Source of the DNA: Desulfoscipio gibsoniae DSM 7213
GTDB taxonomy: Bacteria > Bacillota > Desulfotomaculia > Desulfotomaculales > Desulfallaceae
NCBI RefSeq assembly: GCF_000233715.2
Contig: NC_021184.1
Span: 3,620,001-3,684,000, forward strand
DNA: 64,000 nucleotides
Direction: 5' to 3'
The notes under the pieces are model-generated. The model was not told the DNA's origin. It did not search any database and was given only the letters and a program-made list of their open reading frames with translations. Below, in pieces: positions 9,120 through 18,862 of this stretch (positions are counted from its first letter, which is position 1; every line of letters starts with the position of its first letter). The translations under genes and the position numbers were made by a program.

Positions 9120-10058
9120 CTAATCCAGCCGGCTACCCTCCCGAGCCCAACCGGGGTTTTTTATATAATGTGTCGAGCTGCTCAATGTATCACCACTAAC
9201 AGCGACCATATCCTGCAAACGGTCCAGCACCGCAACAGGTATCCAGCGAATAACTTGCTTGGACACTACATAAAGGCCCGGTTTACCTTCTTTAAAAACT
9301 ATCGACTCTGCAGGCACCAGCCAGCCTGTCACTCGCCGGGTAACCAAATCAAGCTGTACCCACCGCTCATGAATGTAACTTTCCGGGTAACTGGATAATT
9401 CTATGAACATGCTTATATCAGTATCGATAACGCTTACTTGGGTGATCTTCCCAGTCAGTACCTGATCTTTCCATAGCAGGGTCACCGCTGTATCCTTTTT
9501 TAATGAGTGGACCACAGAGTCATCCAAATTTTCCGCCTGGATGAAAACTATAAGCGGCTGTAGATTATCCACCACTTTACCAAGAATTTGTCCACCAGCC
9601 ACTTCATCCGATATCGGCGGTACGCTGCTGCTTATTTTTTTAACCGCTGTAATATCCAGTACATCTATCATACCGGGTATTAATAAGTTCTCCAAATTAT
9701 CAAGGTGTGTACAAAAAATGCCCGCCGTGGGGCTCCAAATCTTTTGATCTGCAATACCACTTATCTCAGCCAGCAGCGCCCCTGTGCGTAATCGATCGCC
9801 ATCTTTCACCAGCAGGCGCAGCTGTCCGGCCACCGGCGTTTTAACCAGCTCTTCATGTTTGACCAGCAAACCCTCAACAGCCCGGGTTTCCCTAATTTCA
9901 TCCTGAACCAGGGATTGTACATCGAGCAAATGCAGCAGCACATTGTTTTTCGCCCAGGCCAGTGTGCTCCAAGCACCCCAAAAGGTTAATCCCACCCCGC
10001 AAACCAATACAAACAGTACAGGGATAAACCGGCTGGAACGCACTCTGTATTTGCCCAC
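9120..10058 (-). CDS. HlyD-like membrane-anchored protein, ylm-cluster associated
   Basis: 312 residues. One N-terminal membrane span (about 12-34), then a mainly beta extracytoplasmic part with two lipoyl-like segments (VKTPVAGQLRLLVKDGDRL and the GKITQVSVIDTDISMFIEL region), as in the adaptor subunits of type I secretion or MacA-type efflux. No partner permease or ABC gene is adjacent, so an export role is only inferred. Start is GTG 10058 behind AAAGGGGGG. It ends 10 bases before yggS and is probably in its operon. Confidence 0.7.
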   Translation of the reverse strand: MGKYRVRSSRFIPVLFVLVCGVGLTFWGAWSTLAWAKNNVLLHLLDVQSLVQDEIRETRAVEGLLVKHEELVKTPVAGQLRLLVKDGDRLRTGALLAEISGIADQKIWSPTAGIFCTHLDNLENLLIPGMIDVLDITAVKKISSSVPPISDEVAGGQILGKVVDNLQPLIVFIQAENLDDSVVHSLKKDTAVTLLWKDQVLTGKITQVSVIDTDISMFIELSSYPESYIHERWVQLDLVTRRVTGWLVPAESIVFKEGKPGLYVVSKQVIRWIPVAVLDRLQDMVAVSGDTLSSSTHYIKNPGWAREGSRLD

Positions 10059-10374
10059 ACTGTCCCCCCTTTAGCTATTTAATTAGAACCAAAAACAATT
10101 TAATTACTGTTGCATAACTAATTCGTAATAACTTCCTGATTACACAACACAGCAAAAGGATTTTTGCATGAATGATTTGTTCAATCATATCCTTACCTAA
10201 ATTGGCATATATTATTAACTACCCCGTAAAACCAAAATTTCCTGCTTGATAAATAAAAAAACGACCCCTAGGGGCCCAAAATAGCTAAAGTTATTTCTAA
10301 AGTATACAACATACAATAGCCAGTATGCATCAAAGCATTTATTCTACCGGCACTGTTCTTTTTGCCTTAAATAT
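10059..10374. other. intergenic gap between the pho block and the ylm genes
   Basis: About 316 AT-rich bases with no credible coding frame. It holds the pho-block terminator near 10251-10277. The promoter for the HlyD-yggS-sepF-proC unit is probably in the 10060-10250 part, but I cannot pick out convincing -35/-10 boxes. Confidence 0.6.
10251..10277 (-). terminator. terminator downstream of phoU
   Basis: On the minus strand GGCCC-CTAG-GGGTC forms a short GC stem followed by G and seven T. It lies about 100 bases after the phoU stop. Confidence 0.65.
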
Positions 10375-11034
10375 TTAATTCAACTCCCGCCTCTCACCGG
10401 TCACCAGGTAGATAACGGCCTCGCCAATATTGGTGGCGTGGTCGGCAATTCGTTCTATATACCTGCTCACGTATAGTAAATAGGCAGACTGGTATACATT
10501 GCCCGGTTCTTCTTTCATACAGCTAATTATCTCACGAAATATGCGATTAAAAATAAAATCCACTTCATCGTCCATTGCACACATATCGATGGCTTTATGA
10601 ACGTCCCTTTTAACATAGGCGTCCAACCCATCTTTAACCATCTGCTGCACAATATCAGCCATTTCGGGTATATATTGCACGGGCCGTACGGTAAAAGGAT
10701 GGCCGGACAGGCACATGGTGGCCCTAGCAATGTCTACACAGTGGTCACCCATGCGTTCCAGGCTAAGCAATATCTTAATACCCGTTACGGCTATACGCAA
10801 ATCCCGGGCCATGGGATGCTGAGTAGCAATTACTTTGACACATTTATCTTCAATTTCCAGGTATAGTTCGTCAATCATTTCATCTCCCATGATTATCTGG
10901 GCCGCCAGGGCTATGTCCTGTTTAACCAGCGCCTGTACCGAATCATATACCGCTTGTTCCACCAGGCTGCCCAGGCGAAGAATATCCTGCTGTATTTCTT
11001 TTAAGGTTCTGTCAAAGTTGGATCTGGCTATCAT
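10375..11034 (-). CDS. phoU: PhoU phosphate signalling regulator
   Basis: 219 residues, all-alpha protein with two PhoU repeats; the repeat cores read DEMIDELYLEIEDKCVKVIA with ATQHPMARDLR, and ERIADHATNIGEAVIYLV. PhoU couples the Pst transporter to the PhoR kinase and restrains phosphate uptake. The start ATG 11034 is chosen because five G lie 7 bases upstream; an earlier in-frame start would add eight residues. It follows pstB by 16 bases. No pstS, pstC or pstA gene is nearby. Confidence 0.96.
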   Translation of the reverse strand: MIARSNFDRTLKEIQQDILRLGSLVEQAVYDSVQALVKQDIALAAQIIMGDEMIDELYLEIEDKCVKVIATQHPMARDLRIAVTGIKILLSLERMGDHCVDIARATMCLSGHPFTVRPVQYIPEMADIVQQMVKDGLDAYVKRDVHKAIDMCAMDDEVDFIFNRIFREIISCMKEEPGNVYQSAYLLYVSRYIERIADHATNIGEAVIYLVTGERRELN

Positions 11035-11050
11035 GCATATTCCCCCTGTT

Positions 11051-11806
11051 TTAGCCAAAACGCCCCGTTATATAATCTTCAGTACGCTGTTCCTTAGGTG
11101 TGGTAAAGATATCGCCGGTAGCACCGTACTCCACTAAATCACCGGTTAGGAAAAACGCGGTATAGTCGGAAACCCTGGCCGCCTGCTGCATATTATGGGT
11201 CACAATGACAATGGTATAGTCCTGCTTTAACACCTGGATTAGCTCTTCCACCTTCAGCGTTGCCATTGGATCCAAAGCTGAGGTGGGCTCATCCATCAAC
11301 AGCACCTCGGGTTCTACTGCCAATAGCCGGGCAATGCACAGGCGCTGCTGCTGCCCCCCGGACAGTCCCAGGGCTCCCTGGCGCAAGCGATCCGACACCT
11401 CATCCCATAGTGCTGCCGCACGCAAACTCATTTCCACAATTTCATCTAACTTCTTGCGATTTTTGATACCGTGGATGCGAGGTCCAAAAGCTACATTATC
11501 ATATATGGACATGGGAAAAGGGTTAGGCTTTTGAAATACCATCCCCACTTTTTTACGCAAGTTGACTACGTCACACTTTTCACCGTATATATCCATGCCA
11601 TCAAGCAAAACTCGACCCTGCACCCGCACGCCCTTATACAAGTCGTTCATGCGGTTTAAAGTGCGCAAAAACGTGGATTTGCCGCAGCCAGACGGTCCGA
11701 TCAGGGCGGTTACCAAATGAGCCGGAACCTCCATGTTAATATCACGCAGGGCTTGAAAATCTTTATAGAATAAATTTAATTTATGCACTGATACTTTACT
11801 GTTCAT
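11051..11806 (-). CDS. pstB: phosphate ABC transporter ATP-binding protein PstB
   Basis: Drives high-affinity phosphate import by ATP hydrolysis on the cytoplasmic face. Walker [11 protein letters not shown]-loop [12 protein letters not shown] signature LSGGQQQRL, Walker [13 protein letters not shown] and switch THNM are all present; the [18 protein letters not shown] stretch is typical of PstB. 251 residues from ATG 11806, a normal length. The permease and binding-protein genes are absent here, so they must lie elsewhere or be lost. About 180 bases separate it from phoR. Confidence 0.96.
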   Translation of the reverse strand: MNSKVSVHKLNLFYKDFQALRDINMEVPAHLVTALIGPSGCGKSTFLRTLNRMNDLYKGVRVQGRVLLDGMDIYGEKCDVVNLRKKVGMVFQKPNPFPMSIYDNVAFGPRIHGIKNRKKLDEIVEMSLRAAALWDEVSDRLRQGALGLSGGQQQRLCIARLLAVEPEVLLMDEPTSALDPMATLKVEELIQVLKQDYTIVIVTHNMQQAARVSDYTAFFLTGDLVEYGATGDIFTTPKEQRTEDYITGRFG

Positions 11807-11983
11807 TATGATGTAACCCCATAACATCAAAAACTTAATACAATTGAATGATCTTATAATTGTAACAGGCGTTAATTAGATATGTGTTAGGCAACTGTTA
11901 ACTTTTTATTAAAACGGCACATACATGACTTAAAACATCACTGGACGGTTTCCCGGCGGGGTACCATAGTCTGCAACACGCGA

Positions 11984-13363
11984 CTAATTATTCGATTGGA
12001 TTTCCATGGGCAAAAAAATTGAAAAGGTGGTACCCTTACCAACAGCGCTTTTTACTTCTATCCGCCCCCCGTGCCCTTTAATAATATGTTTAACAATGGC
12101 CAACCCCAATCCGGTACCGCCCATTTCCCTGGAGCGGGCCTTTTCCACCCGGTAAAACCGCTCAAAAATCCGAGGCAGACTGTCCGGCGGTATGCCCGCG
12201 CCAGTATCAGCCACGTCCAACCTGAACTCATCACCATATAATGAGGTGCTGATCGTCACGCTGCCCCTCGGTGGAGTATGTTTAATAGCATTTTCCATAA
12301 GATTAATCAGTACCTGAGCCAGCATATCGGGATCTCCATACAGGGGTGGCAGGCGAGGAGACAGATTAGCTTTAATGGCCACTTGTTTTTCTTCGGCATA
12401 AGTACCACACACCGCCAGAGCCCGGTCCAGTAATTCATCTATTTTTACCCGCTGCCAGCGGTACACCACCCGGCGCTCCTCTATTCTGGACAGATCCAGC
12501 AGTTCTTCCACCAGCTTGGCCAGACGCGTGGTTTCATCGGCAATAATCTCTAAAAAATGCCTGGTCATTTCTGGATCATCGGTGCCACTTTCCAATAATG
12601 TCTCCACAAAACCATGGATGGAGGTAAGCGGCGTTCTCAGTTCATGGGAAACGTTGGCCACAAATTCGCTGCGCATTTGCTCCATATTCCTGCGCTCGGT
12701 GATGTCACGCAAAAACACCACCGCGCCACCCTGCCCGCTGCCGTGCAAGGGCGTGATATGCAAGCGAAAAATGCGCAGCTCTGGGGCGAGGACTTTAATT
12801 TCCCGGGTCAGCGGTTTTTGGCAGACTTGCACCCTATTTAATATATGATCTAAATCATAATTGCGAATTACCTCCAGAATTTTTTTACCCACACACTCCG
12901 CCCGGGTTACCCCGAACATTGTCTCAATAACCGGGTTAACCATGGTTATATATCCTTCCCGGTCCACCGCTATCAAACAGTCGTCCATGCTATTTAATAT
13001 TGTCTGGGCACGGTTTTTTTGCTCCGTAATCTCATCAATGGTTGCCCGCAGATGAGCGGCCATGTCATTTATGTTTCTTGCTAAATCTCCTATCTCGTCC
13101 CGGGTAAAGATGTTAATTTGCCGGTCAAGGTTACCCCGGGCAATTTCTTGCGAAACACTGGTTATTTCATTGAGCGGCTGAATTACCCGGCGGTAAAGCA
13201 ACCAGGCAAGCACCATAGCCAGCAATAGAAACACGCTAATTGCAGAACCAATACTAATTTTTTTCATGTCATATAACTGTAAAATAGCAAAAAAAACCAG
13301 CAACATAAAAAAATAACTGGCCACCGGAGGCCAGCTAATCCCCTGGAAAAAACGATTTATCAA
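11984..13363 (-). CDS. phoR: PhoR-type sensor histidine kinase
   Basis: Membrane kinase that phosphorylates PhoP when phosphate is scarce. Two hydrophobic spans (about 13-30 and 38-57) are separated by only a few residues, so there is almost no extracellular sensor. Then come HAMP (about 57-110), PAS (about 118-225), HisKA with SHELRTPLTSI, and the ATPase domain with NLMENAIKHTP, DTGAGIP and GTGLGLAIVKHI. The minimal external loop suggests sensing through PstB/PhoU contacts rather than direct ligand binding (inference). TTG start overlaps the phoP stop by 4 bases, indicating translational coupling. Confidence 0.93.
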   Translation of the reverse strand: MINRFFQGISWPPVASYFFMLLVFFAILQLYDMKKISIGSAISVFLLLAMVLAWLLYRRVIQPLNEITSVSQEIARGNLDRQINIFTRDEIGDLARNINDMAAHLRATIDEITEQKNRAQTILNSMDDCLIAVDREGYITMVNPVIETMFGVTRAECVGKKILEVIRNYDLDHILNRVQVCQKPLTREIKVLAPELRIFRLHITPLHGSGQGGAVVFLRDITERRNMEQMRSEFVANVSHELRTPLTSIHGFVETLLESGTDDPEMTRHFLEIIADETTRLAKLVEELLDLSRIEERRVVYRWQRVKIDELLDRALAVCGTYAEEKQVAIKANLSPRLPPLYGDPDMLAQVLINLMENAIKHTPPRGSVTISTSLYGDEFRLDVADTGAGIPPDSLPRIFERFYRVEKARSREMGGTGLGLAIVKHIIKGHGGRIEVKSAVGKGTTFSIFLPMEIQSNN

Positions 13364-14085
13364 TCCACGGGCACCTCCTTGAAACGGTAACCCACACCAC
13401 GCACTGTCTCGATATATTGCTGCATACCATCGTACTTTTCCATCTTTTGCCTTAAGTGTCGTATATGCACATCTACGGTGCGGGAATCACCTGCAAAGTC
13501 ATAGCCCCAAATTTTTTCCAGAAGATGGTCCCGGGAAAAGACTTTGCCCGGTTCGCCGGCTAGAAAGCGCAACAGTTCAAATTCCTTAGGGGTGAGCTCC
13601 TGGCGTTCGCCGTCCACCAGCACTTCAAAACGTTCCTCGTCGATGATCAGTCGCCCCAGCACCTTCCTTGAAGCTTTAGTCTCCCGGACTTTTTTATCGT
13701 GACTGGTCTGCAGCCGGCGCAACCGGGCCTTGACTCGGGCCACCAGTTCTCGGGGACTGAAGGGCTTGGTGACATAATCATCAGCTCCAATTTCCAGACC
13801 CAGTATTTTGTCCAGTTCATCCCCTCTGGCACTGAGCATGATAATGGGTATATCCCTTGTATTAGGGTCATGATTCAGCTGGCGGCAAACCTCAAGCCCA
13901 TCCATCCGGGGCAGCATGACATCCAATATAATCAGATCAGGCGCCTTGGACTGGGCCTCATTGACCGCTTCCTGGCCATCATAGGCCGCAATTACTTGAT
14001 AGCCCTCCCGCTCCAGGTTAAATTTAATTAATTCAACAATATTTTTTTCATCATCTACAACAAGTATTCTAGGTACTTCCATCAT
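13360..14085 (-). CDS. phoP: PhoP/OmpR-family response regulator
   Basis: 241 residues. Receiver domain with ILVVDDEKNIVELI, phosphoacceptor Asp in DLIILDVMLPRMDG, and KPFSPRELVARVKA; then a winged-helix DNA-binding domain with LTPKEFELLRFLA and SRTVDVHIRHLRQKM. It pairs with the overlapping PhoR kinase and adjacent pstB-phoU, supporting a phosphate role. The start could be either of two adjacent ATGs at 14085 or 14082. It lies 23 bases after pgeF. Confidence 0.94.
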   Translation of the reverse strand: MMEVPRILVVDDEKNIVELIKFNLEREGYQVIAAYDGQEAVNEAQSKAPDLIILDVMLPRMDGLEVCRQLNHDPNTRDIPIIMLSARGDELDKILGLEIGADDYVTKPFSPRELVARVKARLRRLQTSHDKKVRETKASRKVLGRLIIDEERFEVLVDGERQELTPKEFELLRFLAGEPGKVFSRDHLLEKIWGYDFAGDSRTVDVHIRHLRQKMEKYDGMQQYIETVRGVGYRFKEVPVD

Positions 14086-14108
14086 CCCCCGGTCAGCTTA
14101 TTACAGCG

Positions 14109-14930
14109 TTATTTCAACATAATTAAAGAGCCCATCCGCCCGGTGCGACCATTTTGTTGACGATATGAAAAAAATAAATCATCCCGGCAGGCGGTGCATA
14201 GTTTAGCCATGGTGATATTTTCAGGCCGCACCCCCGCCATCAGCAGCAAGCGGCGGTTTATTGCGGGCAGATCCAGCCACCAGTGGCCCTCCCGTCCGGG
14301 GCGGGCCGGCACTGGTCCGACGGGTAAACACTTCCAAACTGCTTCCATAACGGATGTATCCACTTCGTAACAGCAAGGCCCGATGGCCGGACCCACCGCC
14401 GCTAAAATATCTTCGGCCCTGCTGCCGTGTTTTTCCACCATATGATGCACTGTTGCAGCACCAATGCCCAGTACCGTACCTTTCCAGCCAGCATGGGCCA
14501 GAGCAACCACCCGGCGTACAGGATCTAAAAACAACAGTGGCACACAGTCAGCATAATAACTGGAAAGCAGCACGGATGGCTCACCGGTCACCAGGGCATC
14601 CACGTCGGGCAGGGCACTCTCCTCGGATGTGGACCCTTTACCGGCATGGACTGCATTCACGGTGATTACCCGGTCACCATGCACCTGCTGCCCCGCCACC
14701 AGACAGCCGGTACCGGCACCCAAAACTTTGCAGATCCGCTGCCGGTTAGCCACTACGCTACGGGGGTCATCCCCGACATGCAGCCCCAGGTTCAGGGAAT
14801 GATAGGGTGGCTTACTAATTCCGCCCAAACGGGTGGTGAAAGCATGCGCCACCAGCCCTGTGGCAGCAAAGGAAGGCACGGTTAAGTAAGTCAGGCCATC
14901 ACACCTATTCAGCTTAAAACCACCATGCAT
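14109..14930 (-). CDS. pgeF: PgeF/YfiH family (laccase domain) peptidoglycan editing factor
   Basis: 273 residues. Family motifs seen: AGQQVHGDRV, the zinc site in ADCVPLLF, HAGWKGTVLG and the GPAIGPCCYEVD loop with its Cys ligand. Members have been shown to act on nucleosides or to hydrolyse mis-assembled UDP-MurNAc peptides; the exact reaction cannot be told here. It occupies the ylmD position of the Bacillus division cluster, but the pho block separates it from yggS. Confidence 0.94.
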   Translation of the reverse strand: MHGGFKLNRCDGLTYLTVPSFAATGLVAHAFTTRLGGISKPPYHSLNLGLHVGDDPRSVVANRQRICKVLGAGTGCLVAGQQVHGDRVITVNAVHAGKGSTSEESALPDVDALVTGEPSVLLSSYYADCVPLLFLDPVRRVVALAHAGWKGTVLGIGAATVHHMVEKHGSRAEDILAAVGPAIGPCCYEVDTSVMEAVWKCLPVGPVPARPGREGHWWLDLPAINRRLLLMAGVRPENITMAKLCTACRDDLFFSYRQQNGRTGRMGSLIMLK

Positions 14931-14955
14931 TTACACAGTTTCCTTTCATATAACC

Positions 14956-16518
14956 TTACTGGCCTGTTTTGGAAACTTTATCAAGCAGGAACTCCAATTG
15001 TTTAAACTGCTCCATTACCTGTTCTAAATCGCTCCGGCTGGGTGTGGACTGCATAAAACCATCCATTCTTGCCGCCACGGCATGATAGGCTCTTTGTAGT
15101 TCCTCAGCGCTGAAAACAACTCCAGGTGTTAGTTCTATGGTTTCCTGCCAGGCTGGGGCGTAAGCATCAATCCCGGTTTTTTCCGGTGCCAGCTTTTCCA
15201 TGACTGCCAGCGCTTCGGGATCACCGTGCACCAACAAAACCCGGCCGGGCTTTTGTTTATAAGCATTCATCCAGTCGAGTAATTCCTGCTGGTCGGCATG
15301 GGAAGAGTAACCATCGATGGATCTGATATCCGCCCGCACAGCTACTTCTTCACCGTGTATACGAATGGAAGGCACCCCGCTGAGCAGCCGCTGCCCCTTG
15401 GTACCGGGAGCCTGGTAACCCACAAACAGCACGGTGCTCTCGGGTCGCCACAGGTTATGTTTTAAATGGTGCTTAATGCGCCCGGCATCACACATACCAC
15501 TGGCCGACAGTATAATGGCACCGCCCTGTATTTCATTCAGCGCCCTTGATTCTTCTACTGTGCGGGATAATTGTAAAACCGACATGGTTAGCGGGTTTTC
15601 CCCCTCTGATATCAGCCGGCTGGTTTCTTGATCAAAATGTTCGTAATGCCTTTTAAAAACTTCAGTGGCAGCCACCGCCATGGGACTGTCTATATATACT
15701 TGTATAGGGGGCAGCTGGCCCTTAACCAGCAATAAGTTAATGTCATAAAGTAAATCCTGGGTGCGTTCCACGGCAAAAGCAGGGATAATCAAGTTGCCAC
15801 CTTTATCATAAGTTTCCTTTATTACCGTACGCAGCTTTTCCAGCCGGTTTTCTTTATCGCGGTGGAGCCTGTCACCATAAGTACATTCCATCACCAGATA
15901 ATCCGCTTCTTCTATGACTGCAGGGTCTTTAACAAAGGGCTTGCCTACAGACCCCAAATCCCCACTAAACACCAGCTTGGTTTGCTTGGTCCCCTCACGC
16001 ACCCACAGCTCCAGTATTGATGAACCCAGTATATGACCGGCATCCACAAAACGAACTTTAATATTTTCATCCAAGCTAATGATTTGATTATATTTAGCTT
16101 GCTCAATTTTTTTTACACAATCAAAGGCATCCTCAGCTGTATAAATGGGATCGAGTAATTTTTTGCCTGCCCGCATAGCCTTGCGGTTTAAGCGGGCCAC
16201 CTCCATTTCCTGTATATGCCCACTGTCGGGCAGCAATACTTCCAACAAGTCCACGGTAGCCCCGGTGGCCAGTGCCCGCCCTCTGAACCCGTGTTTGTAC
16301 AATTTGGGTACCAGGCCACTGTGATCAATATGAGCGTGGGTAATCAATAAATAATCAACTGTTTGGGGTATCACGGAAAAAGGTAGGTAGTTACGCTCAC
16401 GAGATAGCCGGTGACCTTGAAACATACCGCAATCAATCATTATTTTTTTGTTGGCTGCCTCCACAAGATGGCACGAACCGGTAACAGTCTGCGCCGCACC
16501 GTAAAAAGTTATCCGCAT
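14956..16518 (-). CDS. metallo-beta-lactamase / beta-CASP hydrolase with RMMBL motif
   Basis: 520 residues. The metal motif HAHIDHSG lies near residue 60, with further ligands in VDAGHILGSS and SGDLG. The beta-CASP region carries VIPAFAVERTQDLLY, SASGMCDAGRIKHHL and the RMMBL-like SSHADQQELLDW. Homologues are RNA-processing exo/endonucleases related to CPSF73, commonly annotated as MBL-fold RNA-specificity proteins. The C-terminal 60 residues extend beyond the core. It starts at an ATG behind GGGAGG. No neighbour clearly shares its function. Confidence 0.93.
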   Translation of the reverse strand: MRITFYGAAQTVTGSCHLVEAANKKIMIDCGMFQGHRLSRERNYLPFSVIPQTVDYLLITHAHIDHSGLVPKLYKHGFRGRALATGATVDLLEVLLPDSGHIQEMEVARLNRKAMRAGKKLLDPIYTAEDAFDCVKKIEQAKYNQIISLDENIKVRFVDAGHILGSSILELWVREGTKQTKLVFSGDLGSVGKPFVKDPAVIEEADYLVMECTYGDRLHRDKENRLEKLRTVIKETYDKGGNLIIPAFAVERTQDLLYDINLLLVKGQLPPIQVYIDSPMAVAATEVFKRHYEHFDQETSRLISEGENPLTMSVLQLSRTVEESRALNEIQGGAIILSASGMCDAGRIKHHLKHNLWRPESTVLFVGYQAPGTKGQRLLSGVPSIRIHGEEVAVRADIRSIDGYSSHADQQELLDWMNAYKQKPGRVLLVHGDPEALAVMEKLAPEKTGIDAYAPAWQETIELTPGVVFSAEELQRAYHAVAARMDGFMQSTPSRSDLEQVMEQFKQLEFLLDKVSKTGQ

Positions 16519-16690
16519 TTTTGGCCTCCCGCTATTAATTATTAAATATCTATCTTTGTAAAGGTAACAATTTAATTAACTATTTCACTTTTCGGCCTAT
16601 AATCCCTGCAAAAAACAACGAAAAAAGTATTCATCCTTATTTAAGCTGCACAGCCAATTTAAACATAATGAAAAAAACGCCCAATCCCCC

Positions 16691-16719
16691 TTGACAGTAC
16701 AAGCCTTACGCCATAAATT
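16691..16719 (+). promoter_or_regulatory. candidate sigma-A promoter of the FmdB gene
   Basis: A perfect -35 TTGACA (16691-16696) is followed after 17 bases by TAAATT (16714-16719), a 4/6 match to the -10 consensus. The FmdB-type ATG is 24 bases further on. Confidence 0.5.
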
Positions 16720-16742
16720 AATAAAAGAAAGGAGTGTATGGA

Positions 16743-16979
16743 ATGCCGATATACGAATTCCGTTGTCATAAATGCGGGCACCGTTTTGAAAAATTATGCA
16801 CCATGGGTGAGAACGGTGCTAATATGCAATGCCCCGCTTGTTCGGCCCAAGCTCCCCAGAGGGTTATGTCGGGCTTTTGCAAGAAAGGATCCAACGATCC
16901 GTTTACCGGCGGAAGCAGTGGTGGCGGTGGTGGCTGTAGTACCTGCAGTTCCTCCAATTGCAGCACCTGCGGCCACTGA
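16743..16979 (+). CDS. FmdB-family zinc ribbon protein
   Basis: 78 residues starting MPIYEFRC. One zinc ribbon: CHKCG in the N-terminus and CPAC about 25 residues on, then a Gly/Ser-rich tail ending in several Cys (CSTCSSSNCSTCGH). These small regulatory-type proteins are common in anaerobes; FmdB itself was linked to formamidase operons, but function is not established here. ATG 16743 is chosen over a GTG at 16734 because AAAGGAG is then 8 bases away. It is an isolated plus-strand gene between minus-strand neighbours. Confidence 0.9.
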   Translation: MPIYEFRCHKCGHRFEKLCTMGENGANMQCPACSAQAPQRVMSGFCKKGSNDPFTGGSSGGGGGCSTCSSSNCSTCGH

Positions 16980-17031
16980 AGCAATATATCATAAGCAATC
17001 AGGGCTAACACATGACATGCCATGTATGTAT

Positions 17032-17064
17032 AAAGGCAGCCGTATTATTACCGGCTGCCTTTGG
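17032..17064. terminator. bidirectional terminator between FmdB and LysM genes
   Basis: AAAGGCAGCCG pairs perfectly with CGGCTGCCTTT across a 9-base loop, between two convergent genes. U-tracts are short on both sides. Confidence 0.7.
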
Positions 17065-17081
17065 CTTATTAACAAAGGAGT

Positions 17082-18185
17082 TTAACGTACGCAAGTCATC
17101 ACCACATCATCAATGATTACCGTGTTGTCATTACTGGTGCGAGGCCGGAACACAAAGCGCAGTTCCGCGCGGTCGGTGCGTGACGGCAGCACCCCGGAAG
17201 TGAAGGTGAACTGCTGGTAGGTATTATTAGGTAGGCTGCCGGGATTATAGGCTGGATCCACCCTGCCGATTAACCGCCCGGCACTGTCGTAGATAAATAT
17301 TTCCACTTCCAATACGAAATTGGCCGTTCGCCCGGGCCGTACATTCTCCATACCCCAAAAAGTAATCTGGTATATGCGGTTAGGTTCAGCATCCACGGTC
17401 TGTGAAAGCACTGCCTGGCGTCCGGAGTCCCTGCCCAACTCCGCAGCATAATTTCCGGAATGGGCGGCTGTAGATCGTACTACATTGTTTCCCGACCAGG
17501 TTCTGGGTGTATTTCTGTCCAACCACCTTTCAATGCTCGGATCGGACAGCATATTGGTCTTAGGGCAAGGTTGCTGGGGAGGTGGCGATGGCTCAACTGC
17601 ACGAACCACCTGGATATTAGTTTGCACGGACTGGCCGCTTAAAGTCCGGGCGACATTAAAGGCCCGGATGGTAAAATCATCGAGGGCTACAAAGTTACCC
17701 TGCTTATTGCGCAGGTCCCAGGTGGCACTGTAGGTACGGCACTCCCCTGGTCGCAGCACTTCCGTACCGGCAGCCTGAGTAAAAAATTGATCATCTGACC
17801 AGCGCCACACTTCCCGGCCGTCGCGCAATGCCACAAAATCGTAGCGCTGACCTGTATTATAGCGCAACCTGATGATATTCCTAGAAACATTGCACTTGGT
17901 AAAGGTTATACGAACCCGATCCCCACGCTGGTAGCGGGTACGATCGGTGCTAATGGTATAGCGCAAGCCATCGACTATTCTACTGGCGGATGGGTCCCCC
18001 CCCGTGTTTCCTCCCCCACCTGTTTGGCCAACGGTGCCGTCATCATTGGGAACTTCGATTCTTTGCCCTACCCAGATATAATTGGGATTAGCAATGTTAT
18101 TCAGTTCAACCAACTGCTGTACGGTGGTACCGTGACGATAAGCGATGGATGCCAGTGTATCACCGGGTTGTACTGTATATGTCAA
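17082..18185 (-). CDS. LysM protein with BsuPI-like and carbohydrate-binding-like domains
   Basis: 367 residues. A LysM domain begins at the very first residues ([17 protein letters not shown], then [14 protein letters not shown]), with no signal peptide. A Gly-rich linker leads to a BsuPI-like beta domain (about residues 70-195) and then a jelly-roll resembling carbohydrate-binding modules (about 215-367, from DPSIERW to VIIDDVVM). A secretion-signal-free N-terminal LysM is typical of spore cortex/coat proteins made inside the mother cell, so a spore-surface role is inferred. Start is TTG, supported by a perfect AGGAGGG 8 bases upstream. A CATA-AAA-TG box at 18220-18228 with an AC 17 bases before it loosely resembles a SigK-type promoter. 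Confidence 0.85.
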   Translation of the reverse strand: MTYTVQPGDTLASIAYRHGTTVQQLVELNNIANPNYIWVGQRIEVPNDDGTVGQTGGGGNTGGDPSASRIVDGLRYTISTDRTRYQRGDRVRITFTKCNVSRNIIRLRYNTGQRYDFVALRDGREVWRWSDDQFFTQAAGTEVLRPGECRTYSATWDLRNKQGNFVALDDFTIRAFNVARTLSGQSVQTNIQVVRAVEPSPPPQQPCPKTNMLSDPSIERWLDRNTPRTWSGNNVVRSTAAHSGNYAAELGRDSGRQAVLSQTVDAEPNRIYQITFWGMENVRPGRTANFVLEVEIFIYDSAGRLIGRVDPAYNPGSLPNNTYQQFTFTSGVLPSRTDRAELRFVFRPRTSNDNTVIIDDVVMTCVR

Positions 18186-18310
18186 TTAAAATCCCTCCTT
18201 TCGCTTATTTACCTTTACACATTTTATGTGCCGAAAGGAGGAAAAGTGCCATTATGATTACTGGAGAATAGTGCCTGTTGCAGGGCGGGCAATACCGTTC
18301 GGCTTACAGA

Positions 18311-18805
18311 CTAAGGAATGGTCAGGCACTGCACCTTGCCGCCCATAGAAGCCGGTACGTTTATGAGGCGCTGGTTTGACGATCCCCTGAAGGCCAAGGA
18401 AATATCCCGCCTGTCTTCCTCATAAGGGCCGTCCACCAGCACATCAATATACTGTAACACCGGCCAGTTTTTGATTTCTTCAAAAGTATATCCTGTGTAT
18501 ACCCAAATGCTGTACTGCGGATACTCTTGGCGCACCAGTTGCAGTGTTTCGGTAAGCGCATCCGCCTGCATCAAAGGATCGCCACCGCTGAAGGTAATAC
18601 CACCGGTCAGCGGTGTAATGTTTTGCTTGATTAATTGCAACACTTCACGGGGGGTCATTTCCCTGCCACCGCTTGCCGGTATCAAATCAGGATTATGACA
18701 CCCCGGGCAGTGCCGGGGACAGCCCTGAGTGAATATCACCAAGCGGAAGCCAGGCCCGTCCACCACGCTTTCTTTGACAATACCGGATAGTTTAATTGTA
18801 TTCAA
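18311..18805 (-). CDS. nrdG: anaerobic ribonucleotide reductase activating protein
   Basis: Radical SAM enzyme that installs the glycyl radical on NrdD. The cluster motif CPRHCPGC (CX3CX2C) lies at about residues 29-36, followed by GGITFSGGDPLMQ. 164 residues, normal length. TTG start with GAAGGTG upstream. It follows nrdD by about 57 bases and belongs to the nrdR-nrdD-nrdG group. Confidence 0.96.
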   Translation of the reverse strand: MNTIKLSGIVKESVVDGPGFRLVIFTQGCPRHCPGCHNPDLIPASGGREMTPREVLQLIKQNITPLTGGITFSGGDPLMQADALTETLQLVRQEYPQYSIWVYTGYTFEEIKNWPVLQYIDVLVDGPYEEDRRDISLAFRGSSNQRLINVPASMGGKVQCLTIP

Positions 18806-18862
18806 TCATAACACCTTCCATTAATGCCGGCCGGGCCCTTTGCATATAGCATTTGAAGTGGT

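Noticed and set aside
16596-16612. CCTATAATCCCTG shared with 62026-62040
   Set aside because: A 13-base match with a nearby shared TATTTCACTT; spacing differs and chance is plausible without a genome-wide count.
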